DNA of 64,000 bases from Methanofollis liminatans DSM 4140 (GCF_000275865.1 NZ_CM001555.1:2258967-2322966); one strand, 5' to 3'; shown: positions 26,393-36,305, counted from the stretch's first letter. Made by a program: numbers and translations. The notes: generated from the sequence alone by a model not told the origin.

Positions 26393-27063
26393 CGGGCGAT
26401 CCTCCCGTCAGAGATGGTGACGACCCGGTCGGCATATGCGGCCGTTCTGGCGTCATGGGTGACCATCACGATCGTCCGCCCCTCCTGGTGGAGATCGGCC
26501 AGCAGGTCCATGATCTGCGTCCCGGTCTTTGAGTCCAGGTTCCCGGTGGGTTCGTCGGCGAGCAGGATCCGTGGATTGTTTGCAAGCGCCCGCGCGATCG
26601 CCACCCGCTGCTGCTGCCCGCCAGAGAGTTCGGGGGGCGTGTGGGTGATCATCTCCCCCTCGAGCCCCACCTTCCGCAGGAGCTCGGCCGGGCGGCCCGA
26701 GACATCGCGGCGCCGGTGCTTCATGATCAGGGGGAGTTCGACGTTCTCGTAGGCGGTGAGCAGGGGGATGAGGTTGAACTTCTGGAAGATGAACCCGATC
26801 GCGTCCCGCCTGAGGTTGGTGAGCTCGATGTCGCTGAGATCCCGAACGTCGGTGCCGTCGATGAGGAGGCGGCCCGAGGTCGGGACGTCCAGGCAGCCGA
26901 GCTGGTTGAGAAGGGTGGACTTGCCCGAGCCCGAGGCGCCCATGATCGCCACGAACTCGCCCTCCTCGATCGAGAGCGTGACGCCGTTCAGCGCCACCAC
27001 GTCCCCTGCAGGGCGGGGATAGACCTTCCTGACCTCTTCGAGTCTGATGACCGGTGCGTCCAT
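26389..27063 (-). CDS. ABC transporter ATPase, LolD/MacB type
   Basis: The 224-aa ATPase has Walker A GASGSGKST, the Q-loop FQKFNLIPLLTAYENV, signature LSGGQQQRVAIARAL, Walker B ILLADEPTGNLD and the H-loop VTHD. The Q-loop wording is typical of MacB/LolD ATPases. It pairs with the FtsX-type permease next to it. No periplasmic adaptor is present, as usual in archaea. Confidence 0.93.
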   Translation of the reverse strand: MDAPVIRLEEVRKVYPRPAGDVVALNGVTLSIEEGEFVAIMGASGSGKSTLLNQLGCLDVPTSGRLLIDGTDVRDLSDIELTNLRRDAIGFIFQKFNLIPLLTAYENVELPLIMKHRRRDVSGRPAELLRKVGLEGEMITHTPPELSGGQQQRVAIARALANNPRILLADEPTGNLDSKTGTQIMDLLADLHQEGRTIVMVTHDARTAAYADRVVTISDGRIAR

Positions 27064-27201
27064 GTGATTCTGTTATCTCCCAACATACCCGGCACGCTGC
27101 ACGAAGATTATGCCTAACAGTTCTTTACCCCGGCGCCAATATACCTGACGTTCGGACCCTCAGGATAGATAGATATGCCCGGCGGAAGAGTGATCTGATC
27201 G

Positions 27202-27891
27202 ATGTTTATCCTCTCCCACCTGGTCGCCGGCATCATCGTCGGGATCATCCTCGCGCGGGCCTTCCACGACCGCCGGGCGATCCCGGCCGCTGCCTTCGGG
27301 GCCCTCCTCCCCGACATCATCGACAAGCCCCTGGGCCATATCTTTCTCGCCAGTTCCCTGGGTTACGGGAGGATCTACTCGCACACGCTTCTCTTCCTCA
27401 CCATTGCCACCCTGATCGGGATCGTGATCTTCTGGCGCTACCGCAGCATCCTCGCGCTCGCGGCGGCGGCCGGAATCGCCTCCCACCAGGTCCTGGACGC
27501 GATGTGGCGGGAGCCTGTGAACTGGCTCTATCCCATGTTCGGCCCGTTCACCAGGGGGAGCGGGGGCCGGTCCTTTTTCGACCTCGTCATGTCTGAGCTG
27601 GCCGAGCCCACCGAATGGATCCTCTTCGCCGCCGTCCTCCTCCTCGGCCTGGCGTTGCTGTACCAGGAGAGGCACGAGACGGTCAGGGCGCGGTTTGCCC
27701 CCCTGCTGGAGAAAGCCCTGCTCGTCCTGGGGATCCTTCTGCTGGCCGCGGGGCTCTGGGTCGCCGGGTGCGCCTTCCTGAATCTTTCCTGCCCCCTCAC
27801 CGGGCTGCGGAGTCCTGAGGATCATCTCATCTGTGGCTTTGTGATCATGCTCGCCGGCATTGCGGCGCTCTCCTGCAGGAAACCACAGTAA
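27202..27891 (+). CDS. YdjM/DUF457-type membrane metal-dependent hydrolase
   Basis: The 229-aa protein has about five to six helices. The family's N-terminal SHLVAGIIVG, GALLPDIIDKPLG and YSHTLLF blocks contain the conserved His/Asp residues thought to bind metal. Another His is in ASHQVLDAMWREPVNWLYP. The family includes LexA-regulated YdjM; archaeal substrates are unknown, possibly phospholipid-like. AGAGTGATC lies ahead of the start. Confidence 0.8.
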   Translation: MFILSHLVAGIIVGIILARAFHDRRAIPAAAFGALLPDIIDKPLGHIFLASSLGYGRIYSHTLLFLTIATLIGIVIFWRYRSILALAAAAGIASHQVLDAMWREPVNWLYPMFGPFTRGSGGRSFFDLVMSELAEPTEWILFAAVLLLGLALLYQERHETVRARFAPLLEKALLVLGILLLAAGLWVAGCAFLNLSCPLTGLRSPEDHLICGFVIMLAGIAALSCRKPQ

Positions 27892-28533
27892 CGGGTCCCA
27901 TTACTTCGCTAAAATGTTTGAGACAGCCATCAGAAGATCAAACCATCAACGTCCCTTCGCGTATCTTCGCGGACTATAGCGTGAGTTTTCAGCACTGGGT
28001 GTGATAGAGCCTCACGCGAAGCCGCGAAGTCCGTGTGCTGCTAAATCCGTTTTGAGTCGTCGCGCGAGACCGCATCGCTCGATGTCGGATGTCAAAATGA
28101 GCGAAGTACTGGGTCCTCTTTTCCGTCTCGAAAAACCGGTTGCGCACGGGGCCTGCCACCCCACCGAAGTGCGATAGGGGGAGATGGCAGGATTTTATTC
28201 CGGGATTATCCAGGAGAGTCTCACGCTCTAGGCGTGAAAAGACGCACAGATCCGGGGAGGAGAACGGCGCTTTATTTCTTCGCGGCCGATCGCGTCTTCG
28301 CGTGAGTTGGCGGTGTGCCGGTGACGGGGACGGTAGGCGCTCTTTCTACTCGGGTTTTTTCGTGTGTTCTCGGCCGATCGCGCGGGTCGGTCGGCACGCA
28401 GGGGACGGGAATAGGCCCGTCCGGTTTTTCCTGAGAACGGTCGGCCCACATGCTCCAGGAGCGAGGACGCAGGGAGTGTTCCTGGATATCATGTTTTAAG
28501 AAGCGTGCAGAAGAAAAAAAGAAATTTTTGGGG
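27892..28533. repeat. Non-coding stretch rich in CTTCGCG-type inverted and direct repeats
   Basis: No supported gene lies here. CTTCGCG occurs at 27955, 27965, 28278 and 28296, and its complement CGCGAAG at 28015 and 28023. The segment 27965-27985 can pair with 28011-28029 into a long hairpin. CTTCGCGTGAG (28296-28306) is the exact complement of 28011-28021. CGGCCGATCGCG occurs twice (28283-28294, 28371-28382). It could be a structured RNA, a dispersed repeat or a decayed mobile element. Confidence 0.55.
28514..28520 (-). terminator. Oligo-T terminator ending the cohesin/dockerin operon
   Basis: Seven A on the plus strand (T on the minus strand) lie about 14 nt past the last stop of the four-gene operon. 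Confidence 0.45.
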
Positions 28534-31500
28534 TTACTGCCGCTGCATGTAGATGTATGCACCGGCAGCGACAGCGATGATCACGATGATCACGATGACC
28601 CAGAGCCACGGGAAGCCGCCCTCATCAGAGGGGGTGGCCGGGGTCGTGGTCGTCGTGGCCGGAGCGGTCGTTGTCGGGGTCGTGGGCTCTGTCGTGACCG
28701 GGGTCACGATCGTCGAGTCGGAGAAGAGCCCGTAGGTGCTGAAGTGCGTGATCGAGGCGGTCACGGTGTGGTGCACGGTGTCGACGGTCGTCGGGACGCT
28801 CTCCCATTCGCCAGTCGACGGGTTGTACCACTTCACGACCAGGTTCTCGGCCTTGCCGCCGACCTTCTCCATCACTTCAGCCCATTCCTCAGCAGTCAGG
28901 GTGAAGGTCAGGTCGATCGCCGGCGAGAAGGTGGCGCCTGCAGGCGAGCACTCGACCGCATAGCCCAGGAAGGAGAAGACCGCACCGGTCGGAGCGGCCG
29001 GGACCTCGTCGCTCTCCAGGTCGGCGATGGTGATCTCGCTGACAGGCTTGCCGTCTCCGAGAAGGGCGGTCACGCCGGTGGCGAGGAAGAGGTTTGCCGT
29101 GCCTTCGTCAGAGTTGATCTGGTAGGGCTTGAGCACGCCGCCCCATGAAGAGGTCAGGAGGTCTGCCGAACCGGTCGAGGTGGTCGTCGAGACCGAGCTG
29201 CCGCCACCGCCACCGCCAGAGGGCCGCGGGGTCGGGGTTGGCGTCGGGGTCGGGGCCACAACGATCTGGTGGTAGCCGTAGGCCTGGACCGTGCCGTTCA
29301 CATGCTCGGCGAGCAGGTGGACGTCGTAGGTACCGGCGAGCAGGCCGCTGGTCCCGACGGTGACGGTGGTGGTGTTCTGAGCCGCGGCGTACTTAGCCGA
29401 GTTCGGGCTCGTGTAGATGTTGCCGGCGAGCTTCTGTGTCGCCGGGATGCCGCCGTAGGTCAGGTTCGCACTGATCATATTGGGGCCGATGGTGCTGGCG
29501 TCAATGCCAGCCTGGGCGTCCCAGGTGTCGTGCCTGACCATGACTGCCGCCACACGGCGGGCAGGGGTGGTAAAGGAGACGTCGAACGAGGTCCCGAGGG
29601 TCACGGATGCCGGGACGGTGCCGACCTCGTTCATGTTCATGACCGTGAAGGGCAGCACTTCGATGATGCCGATGCGGTCGTTATCCACGCTGATGGCAGC
29701 GAGGACGTAGTCACCGGCCGGGAAGGTAAGGGCAGGAAGCGCCTGCGTGCTGAGCCGGTAGCCGGCGTTCAGGTCGGCCTGGTTGTTGGTCAGGGCCAGG
29801 GTGTCCGTGATCTTGCCTGAGGCCGCGACGGCCAGCGGGGCGCCCACGGAGACAGGCTGGGAGAAGGTACCGTCAGGGTTGACCTCGATCTTCGTGTAGC
29901 CGCCGTTGATGAAGAACCAGGCGCTCTTCTTGAAGAGGTCGTTGTAGTTAATGTTGCTGGCCGCCCTGCCCTCATCGAGCATCCTGGCGAGGTAGGACTC
30001 GTTCGCCTCGAGGATCAGGAGGTTTGCGCCGTTGATGTTGGGCGCCTGCACCTGGAAGTCAAGAACACTGGACGGGTTGTAGGTCCAGAGTTTGTTGTAG
30101 GTCTGAGCGCCGGTGTAGGTCCGGTTTGCGGTGTTGTCCACTGCCACAAAGGTGTCGGCCGTCACCTGACCAACGTGGGTCACGGAGCGGACGATCGTGC
30201 CGAAGGGCGGGAGCGGGGCCTCACGGGCGTTGTAGAAGGTGACCGAGCCCTGGGCTGCGAGGTCGATCTGGCGCATCGCCGTGAGGTTCATGTCGATGCC
30301 CGAGACCGTGCCCGTGCGAGTGGAGTTCACCCAGGCCATGTAGTTGTAGTAGAGGTGGAAAGGCACATAGGCGACGTTGCCGGCATTATCGAATGCGGCG
30401 AAGACCATCGCGCGGTTGCCGACCGGGACGGTAACACTGTCCGAACCGGCGGCGGCAGTCGAGGTGAAGAAGACCGTCTGCGTGGTGTTGTCCTTGATCT
30501 CGACACGGTCAGCGCCGGCGACGTTCCAGTTGAAGTTCAACTGTTCGCCGGCCTCAATGTAACCGTCACCGTCGGTGTCGGTGATGGTGAACGAGGTGAT
30601 CACCGGCGGGACACGGTCGAGGGTGAAGGTCCACTCAAGTGAGCGGGATTCGCCGCCGACGGTGTCGGTGCCGGTGGCATTCACGGTCCAGGTGCCGTCA
30701 ACGAGTGCCGGGACGGTGGCGTTCTGTGCGTAGGCGCCGTCGAAGGTCACGCCGAGCGGGATCATTGCCGGGCCCGAGAGGGTCATCGTGACCGTGGCCG
30801 GGTCGATCTGCTGGGTGAAGACCTTGATCACGGTGGGCTGCGCGTTGATGAATCCGGTGGGCTCGGGGTACGAGAACCCGACCTGCGAGACGGTGACGAA
30901 CGCGCTGTTCGAACCGGTGTTGCCGGCGGCGTCGGTCGCCGTGACGTCGATGCGCACCGCTTCATAGGTCGTCCAGGTCACGCTGGTCGAGAACGTCCAG
31001 GTGCTGGGAGAAGTCTGCGTCAACGGAAGGTTGACCGTCTGGGTGGCGCCTGAGATGAGGCCGGTGAGCGTTGCCGATGGCGTACCCGTACCCATGCCGC
31101 CGACGTCAGTGACCGTGCCGGTGACGGCGAAGGTCTGGGAGACGGTGGCAGATGTGGTGATGGCGATGGCCGGGGCGACCTCGTCTAGGGTGGAGAAGGT
31201 GCCGTTGACTATGGTCGGTCCCACTACCGGATCGCCCAGGTTGTCATTGAAACCCAGACTCACCATTCCGAGTTCCGAAACACTACCATCATTTTTCAAT
31301 GCCGTAAATGAGATGTCAGCAAGGTGAAGATCGCCATTGGCATATCCACCGGCAAAATTGAATCCACCCATGTCGATATAGGTCGGATTGACATTCGCAA
31401 CCGACATTTGATCCATGTACACATCACTAGCGGTGACGGAGACAACTGTTGGATCAAAATACAGATAGAACTGATAGTTCCCAAGTTTCGGGTTGTAATC

Positions 31501-31665
31501 ATTTGCCACATATATGCTGACGTTGTGCGATGTTCCCTGTGCAATGTCCGATGCACTGGTTACATTAAGCACTCCTGATCCAGCTGCGGTTGCCGCAGGG
31601 GCCAAAAGTAACGTAAGCAAGAGGGCAAAGGATAGTATCCCCAGGCAATGTTTTTGTTGTGCCAT
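28534..31665 (-). CDS. Membrane-anchored surface protein with N-terminal cohesin-like domain and Ig-like repeats
   Basis: This 1043-aa secreted protein has a signal peptide (ends APAATAA). A cohesin-like domain comes first (about 27-170; YQFYLYFDPTVVSVTASDV). Ig-like beta-domains follow, one with a calcium-type DTDGDGYIEAGE. A PTPTP/Gly linker then leads to a membrane-proximal beta-domain (ATFSPAIDLTFTLT, HFSTYGLF) and a Thr-rich stalk. A C-terminal helix (WLWVIVIIVIIAVAAGAYI) anchors it, with a short basic end. It is last in the four-gene operon. The ATG at 31665 has GGAGG 8 nt ahead. It could be the anchoring scaffold that receives dockerins from its neighbours; this is inference. Confidence 0.75.
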   Translation of the reverse strand: MAQQKHCLGILSFALLLTLLLAPAATAAGSGVLNVTSASDIAQGTSHNVSIYVANDYNPKLGNYQFYLYFDPTVVSVTASDVYMDQMSVANVNPTYIDMGGFNFAGGYANGDLHLADISFTALKNDGSVSELGMVSLGFNDNLGDPVVGPTIVNGTFSTLDEVAPAIAITTSATVSQTFAVTGTVTDVGGMGTGTPSATLTGLISGATQTVNLPLTQTSPSTWTFSTSVTWTTYEAVRIDVTATDAAGNTGSNSAFVTVSQVGFSYPEPTGFINAQPTVIKVFTQQIDPATVTMTLSGPAMIPLGVTFDGAYAQNATVPALVDGTWTVNATGTDTVGGESRSLEWTFTLDRVPPVITSFTITDTDGDGYIEAGEQLNFNWNVAGADRVEIKDNTTQTVFFTSTAAAGSDSVTVPVGNRAMVFAAFDNAGNVAYVPFHLYYNYMAWVNSTRTGTVSGIDMNLTAMRQIDLAAQGSVTFYNAREAPLPPFGTIVRSVTHVGQVTADTFVAVDNTANRTYTGAQTYNKLWTYNPSSVLDFQVQAPNINGANLLILEANESYLARMLDEGRAASNINYNDLFKKSAWFFINGGYTKIEVNPDGTFSQPVSVGAPLAVAASGKITDTLALTNNQADLNAGYRLSTQALPALTFPAGDYVLAAISVDNDRIGIIEVLPFTVMNMNEVGTVPASVTLGTSFDVSFTTPARRVAAVMVRHDTWDAQAGIDASTIGPNMISANLTYGGIPATQKLAGNIYTSPNSAKYAAAQNTTTVTVGTSGLLAGTYDVHLLAEHVNGTVQAYGYHQIVVAPTPTPTPTPRPSGGGGGGSSVSTTTSTGSADLLTSSWGGVLKPYQINSDEGTANLFLATGVTALLGDGKPVSEITIADLESDEVPAAPTGAVFSFLGYAVECSPAGATFSPAIDLTFTLTAEEWAEVMEKVGGKAENLVVKWYNPSTGEWESVPTTVDTVHHTVTASITHFSTYGLFSDSTIVTPVTTEPTTPTTTAPATTTTTPATPSDEGGFPWLWVIVIIVIIAVAAGAYIYMQRQ

Positions 31666-31688
31666 AGATAACCTCCAATACGATTTAA

Positions 31689-32438
31689 TCAATCTTTCTT
31701 CATATAAATACTTTGGAATACGATGAACGAAACGAGGAGAGAGAGCATAACGAAGAGAGAATTTGTCGGTGATTGCAGTGGTTCTGTCATAGATGCAGAA
31801 TTCACACCTATAGTCTCAGTCACATCAGTATCTATGCCCGGTGTTGTCGAGATCTGGATCGGTCCTTCGGTCAGGACCGGAATCCCTGTCTGTACCTGGG
31901 AACCTGCACCGGTTGATTCAGTCTGACATATAGGCTGGCCCCCACTCTCCTGTGTTGTTTCCACCGGGCTTTCAGGTACTGCAGTAGGTACAGCTGTTGG
32001 CGTAACATCACCAGAGATGGGCCCTGTTGTGCCCTCCCTATAGGTGGGATTTACAGTTTTAATCGGGTCTCCCATCACGTTATAAAATTCATTGACATAG
32101 ACCGTTACCGTTCCCGAACCGTTCACTCCAAGCCGAATTAAAGGAACATCCCCTTTTGGAGCATCGGCAGATGTTGTTAAACCACCAATTCGTGTAATTC
32201 CCTCCTGATTCTGAACATTGATCGCCCCTGAATATGGATACATCCATTCTCCTGCTTCAAGAGAAACATCAGAGCCATATACAAGGATGATGTTAAAGGC
32301 TCCAAGACCGTATTCATCATTCTGGTCCTCTACAATGAGTACACCATCCCGAAGAACAACCTCAGTAGCTCCTGCTGAAACGATAACAAGCGCAAAAAGA
32401 AGAATCCCTGTGATTGCTGAAAAAAAAGAGGTTTTCAT
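31689..32438 (-). CDS. Small secreted cohesin-like, membrane-anchored protein
   Basis: The 249-aa protein has a signal peptide (MKTSFFSAITGILLFAL...), a single cohesin-like beta-domain (about residues 25-130; GLGAFNIILVYGSDVSLE, VPLIRLGVNGSGTVTVYV), a Pro/Thr/Glu-rich stalk and a C-terminal helix with a KKD end. The SD GGGTGATC overlaps the stop codon of the large thioester-protein gene, so the two are coupled. It is probably a small docking point on the cell surface. The gene is somewhat AT-richer than the others in the operon. Confidence 0.7.
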   Translation of the reverse strand: MKTSFFSAITGILLFALVIVSAGATEVVLRDGVLIVEDQNDEYGLGAFNIILVYGSDVSLEAGEWMYPYSGAINVQNQEGITRIGGLTTSADAPKGDVPLIRLGVNGSGTVTVYVNEFYNVMGDPIKTVNPTYREGTTGPISGDVTPTAVPTAVPESPVETTQESGGQPICQTESTGAGSQVQTGIPVLTEGPIQISTTPGIDTDVTETIGVNSASMTEPLQSPTNSLFVMLSLLVSFIVFQSIYMKKD

Positions 32439-32445
32439 ATGATGA

Positions 32446-35400
32446 TCACCCAATCCATTGATAACTATTGTCCCTCAGGCCGACAGACTTCTGGGCAATG
32501 AACATCGCATCGTTCATATTGATCAGGCCGTCGCCGTTCACATCTGGATAATCATAGGTAGCCGGGGAGCGAAGGTTCACAGCACATTGGGCAGTGTACA
32601 TGGCATCGTTCATTGTAATGTAACGGCCCTTAGTATCTATTTTCCCATCGGCATCTCCCCAGGCATCGCCAGTAAGCGAGATCCCGATCTCGTTCACGCC
32701 GTCCGGGGCGTCGTAGACGATCAGGGTGGCGTTGGTGGTGGTGTACGACTTGGACTGGGGGTTGTACGCAAACGTCCCGTTCCTGATCTCATAATAAGGC
32801 TCGTTTCCGACCCTGGACTCACTATCATTGAGCACCACGCCGTTCAGCGTGACCACAGGGTTATGGAACATGAACCGCTGCGGGAACTCAAGGGCAAGGC
32901 CCATCATCCCACCGTTGCCGATCAGGGTCGCCGTATAGGTGGCGTTCTCCGCAAAGCCAGCCGAAAGTTCGGGCGGCACCGACGAGACGCCGCCGAGCGA
33001 GCCCGTTCCCTGCGAGAGGATCAGCCGCGGGGTAGAGAGATCGGTCGGCATGGAGACAGTGACGTTCGTCTGGTCGTTTGCCGTCACGCTCACCGTGGTG
33101 CTGACGTTGGCGCAGCCCTCCTTCGAGACCGAGAGCGGGTAGGAGCCCGCGAGGAGGCCGGTGAAGGTGTGGCTCGATTTGACGACAGGGGCCAGGTCGC
33201 CGAGGGCGATCGTCGCCGATACCGCGGCGCCGGTCTCATTGATGACCTGCACCGCCACGTCGCCGCGGCCGGTAACGGTCAGGCTCTTCTCAGAGAGGGT
33301 GACGTTCGTCTCGTCGTAGAGGGGCCTGAACCTGAGGTGGAAGTCGAGGTCGCCCACGTTCGTCGGGGTGATGTCGAAGACATAGGTGTAGGTCGAACCA
33401 CTGCGCCAGTGGTTGGGCTCGATGTAGATCGAGGTGGCGTCGGCGTTGACCGAGCTGTTAAGCACTTCGTACGAGACCGGCGCACCGTTCTGGGTGATCG
33501 TGCCGTTCGCGAAGGTGAAGCCCTCGATCGGGACCTCAATCAGCGGGGAGAGGACATCCTCGCCTGAGATGACCTGGAGGGTCAGCGCGCCGGACTCGTT
33601 CGCGACGAGCGGAGACGGGGTCGAGGTCAGGGAAACAGACGAGAAGATCGCCTGCGGTGCGGCGTCGCCGAGGAGGTCCATGTTCTCGGAGAGGACCAGG
33701 GCGTCGGAGGACGGGGCACTGCTGCCGAACATCTGGATGGTGCCGCTGTCCCTGATCGTAGAGTCGATCTCGTTGACCGGGGCGCGCTGGGAGTTCTCGA
33801 CCGAGACCAGGATCGTCCCGGTACCGCCTGTCCGGTCCACGTCGACCAGGTGCTCCTTTACGGTTGAGTAGGGGACGGGATAACGCGTCTCGGTGCCGTT
33901 CGCCATCATCGCCGCCATCTGGTCGGCGGTGAGGGTGTACTCGTCCTTCGGATTGGTGGCGTCGACATTCAGGGTGCAGATGTGGGTGCCGTCGATGGAG
34001 ACGTCCACCGTGCCGCTGCTGACGCTGATGGGCTGACAGTGGATCAGGGCGTCGATCGCCGCCTGGGTCGCCCAGGTGTAGCCCCAGCTGCCGCCGGACT
34101 CATACTGGTTGATGAGCCAGTTCACGCCCTTCTGGATCGTGGTATCATCCGCCTTAATGCCGGTGGCGTTCAGGGCGAGGACCGTGTAGGCGGTGCTCTC
34201 AGTCGTACGGCCGTTGCTGTACCATCCGTAGGACGAGTCGGCGTCCCAGGAGCCGTCGGCGTTCTGGTTGGCGACGAGCCACGCCGTGGCGTTCGCCTTC
34301 GCAGTGTCGATCTGGGCCTGGGTCACGTCGTCCGAGTTCGTCCCGTAGGACTGGAGGCCCCAGAGGCCGAGTGCCGTCGCCATCGCCTTGTCGCTGCTGC
34401 CGCCCCAGGATCCGTCTGCGGCCTGGTTCTGGACGAAGTAGCGGGTGGCGTTCTGCATGTTCTTTGTCATGTAGGTCGCATAGGGCTCTGAGATCGTGCC
34501 CTGCTGCCTGATCATGTCGTGGATCAGCATCACGAACCCGGTGTTCGAGGTCGGGGTCCATGCATGGCAGACACCGGCGCTCCAGGTCCAGGTGCCGCTC
34601 GACGGGTTGTCAGGGTTCAGATAGAACCACTCGACGAGTTTATCGAAGTTCACCGTGCCCGGATTGACCGTGGCATTCTTGCTGATCTTGCCGGTCAGGA
34701 GGCGGTTTAAGTCCTCACCCGACTCGTTCACCCGTGCAAGGGTGTAGGCGGCGTACGAACTCGATGAGGCCTCGGATTCGCCGTAGCCCCAGAGGCTCCA
34801 GCCGCCGTCGTCGTGCTGGCCGCGCAGGGCGCCTTTCACCAGGACGCTGATGCCGCCTTCGACCGATTCGTTCGCCCGGCTGCGGATCGAGGCGAAGTCG
34901 CTCGGCTTGTCAGGGCGGTCGAGGTAGTAGTTCTTCACGTTCAGGGAGGCGAGCATCTGCGAGGTGGTCTGCTCGACGCAGCCGTACGGGTAGCGGACCA
35001 GGTAGCCGAGGCCCGTCAGGGTGCGGCCCCGGGCGCCGGACTGGGCGGTGATGGTAGTGCGGTTGTCATAGGTGTTGTTGGTGTGGAGGGTGTTGTAGGT
35101 CATATCGAAGGTGCTGTCGCTGTCAGCGCTCACCGAGTCGACCGATTTGACCTGGATGGAGGGGATCCAGATGAGGACGTCATGAGTCGATGCTTTAGAG
35201 GCCGTTTTGCCGTTCGCCGAGGCGGTCAGGCTGATCGAACCGGCCGCAAGCGTTCCGGGCCTGGATGACCGCATCCAGTATGATACGTAGTTCCAGTATC
35301 CTCCAGACATCCACTGGGTGACGTTGGCGCCGCCCCATACCTCGACGCCGGCCGGGGCTGTGAGGTTCAGCTGGACATTTCCGCTCTCGCTCGGCTTGAC

Positions 35401-36294
35401 GTACCAGCTCAGGTAGAACCAGTCGCCCACCGCGGCGCGGGAGTATCCGTAGACATAATCGTACACCTCAAGGGTGTAGGTCCGTGCGGTCACCGAGCGC
35501 TCAGCCGTCGTGGTCCCGACGACCGGCAGCCCGGTGTCCGAGGTCACGTTGACCTTGAGGGTGTAGGTGCCTGCCGTCGCCGGGATCCACGCTATCCGCT
35601 GGACGTCCTGGGCGTACGCCGGCAGCACAACCCCGCTCCGCTCGGTGGTGTTGACGATCGAGCCGTCGGGGGCGGTGATGGTGGTGTTGACCGTCAGCGC
35701 CGAGGTTGAAATGCCGCGCCGGTTCGTCACCGTGAAGACGGCGAAGGTCGAGGCGCCGTCAGGAACGTTCTGGCTCGCCGCACCGACGCTGGCGACGATA
35801 CGGTTGATCTGCTGGGTGGTGATGGTGGCATTGTCGATCGAGGCCACCGGGATGTCGTTGCCGCTCGTCGAGTTCAGGAAACCGTAGTTGTTCACCACGG
35901 CCGAAACAGCCGTCGATTTCCCGGTGTCGTCGATAGCCCTGAAGCGCGCCGTAAAGAGATCGGCGCTGCCCGAAACGCCGCCAAGGGTGGCGTTCACCGC
36001 AGCGACGCGGATGCGCCCGCTCTGGGTGTAGACGGCGCTGTTGTTCACGTGGCCCGAGAAGAGCGGGCCGATCTGGACGTCCCCGGTTTCAAGTTCGACG
36101 ACCGAAGGGTCCCAGCGCAGGTCGATATCGAACCCGCCGAGGTTCTCGACGTTCTGGACACCGACCGTCAGCGCGGCGGTATCGCCGTACGCCAGGGTGG
36201 AGGTCTGCGGCGTGACGACAATGTCGGCCGCAGATACCGATAAGACGAGGGTGAGGAGGAGGATCCCCACCATCAGGAAGTTTCGTGTTTTCAT
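32446..36294 (-). CDS. Secreted cohesin-thioester-domain (A2M/complement-like)-dockerin protein
   Basis: The 1282-aa protein has a signal peptide, then a cohesin-like domain (about residues 24-160; GGFDIDLRWDPSVVELETGDVQI) and Ig-like domains (about 165-390). A helical toroid of the alpha-2-macroglobulin thioester type begins near 420 with GYLVRYPYGCVEQTTSQM; Cys439 and Gln442 could form the internal thioester. The toroid repeats run on (GGWSLWGYGESEASSSSYAAYTLARV, AADGSWGGSSDKAMATALGLW, NADGSWDADSSYGWY). Later beta-domains lead to a dockerin-like end (DVNGDGLINMNDAMFIAQKSVGLRD). The macroglobulin MG domains of full A2M are not evident. GAGGTGAA precedes the ATG. Confidence 0.8.
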   Translation of the reverse strand: MKTRNFLMVGILLLTLVLSVSAADIVVTPQTSTLAYGDTAALTVGVQNVENLGGFDIDLRWDPSVVELETGDVQIGPLFSGHVNNSAVYTQSGRIRVAAVNATLGGVSGSADLFTARFRAIDDTGKSTAVSAVVNNYGFLNSTSGNDIPVASIDNATITTQQINRIVASVGAASQNVPDGASTFAVFTVTNRRGISTSALTVNTTITAPDGSIVNTTERSGVVLPAYAQDVQRIAWIPATAGTYTLKVNVTSDTGLPVVGTTTAERSVTARTYTLEVYDYVYGYSRAAVGDWFYLSWYVKPSESGNVQLNLTAPAGVEVWGGANVTQWMSGGYWNYVSYWMRSSRPGTLAAGSISLTASANGKTASKASTHDVLIWIPSIQVKSVDSVSADSDSTFDMTYNTLHTNNTYDNRTTITAQSGARGRTLTGLGYLVRYPYGCVEQTTSQMLASLNVKNYYLDRPDKPSDFASIRSRANESVEGGISVLVKGALRGQHDDGGWSLWGYGESEASSSSYAAYTLARVNESGEDLNRLLTGKISKNATVNPGTVNFDKLVEWFYLNPDNPSSGTWTWSAGVCHAWTPTSNTGFVMLIHDMIRQQGTISEPYATYMTKNMQNATRYFVQNQAADGSWGGSSDKAMATALGLWGLQSYGTNSDDVTQAQIDTAKANATAWLVANQNADGSWDADSSYGWYSNGRTTESTAYTVLALNATGIKADDTTIQKGVNWLINQYESGGSWGYTWATQAAIDALIHCQPISVSSGTVDVSIDGTHICTLNVDATNPKDEYTLTADQMAAMMANGTETRYPVPYSTVKEHLVDVDRTGGTGTILVSVENSQRAPVNEIDSTIRDSGTIQMFGSSAPSSDALVLSENMDLLGDAAPQAIFSSVSLTSTPSPLVANESGALTLQVISGEDVLSPLIEVPIEGFTFANGTITQNGAPVSYEVLNSSVNADATSIYIEPNHWRSGSTYTYVFDITPTNVGDLDFHLRFRPLYDETNVTLSEKSLTVTGRGDVAVQVINETGAAVSATIALGDLAPVVKSSHTFTGLLAGSYPLSVSKEGCANVSTTVSVTANDQTNVTVSMPTDLSTPRLILSQGTGSLGGVSSVPPELSAGFAENATYTATLIGNGGMMGLALEFPQRFMFHNPVVTLNGVVLNDSESRVGNEPYYEIRNGTFAYNPQSKSYTTTNATLIVYDAPDGVNEIGISLTGDAWGDADGKIDTKGRYITMNDAMYTAQCAVNLRSPATYDYPDVNGDGLINMNDAMFIAQKSVGLRDNSYQWIG

Positions 36295-36305
36295 CTCTAT
36301 TCACC

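Noticed and set aside
25142-26752. A 536-codon plus-strand frame over the ABC permease
   Set aside because: Rich in Asp/His/Arg dipeptides as expected from antisense of a GC-rich gene; the minus strand has MacB/FtsX features.
29200-29260. Simple TPTPTP/Gly repeat considered as a tandem DNA repeat or CRISPR
   Set aside because: It encodes the Thr/Pro/Gly linker of the 1043-aa surface protein; no spacers or direct repeats of CRISPR length occur anywhere in the window.
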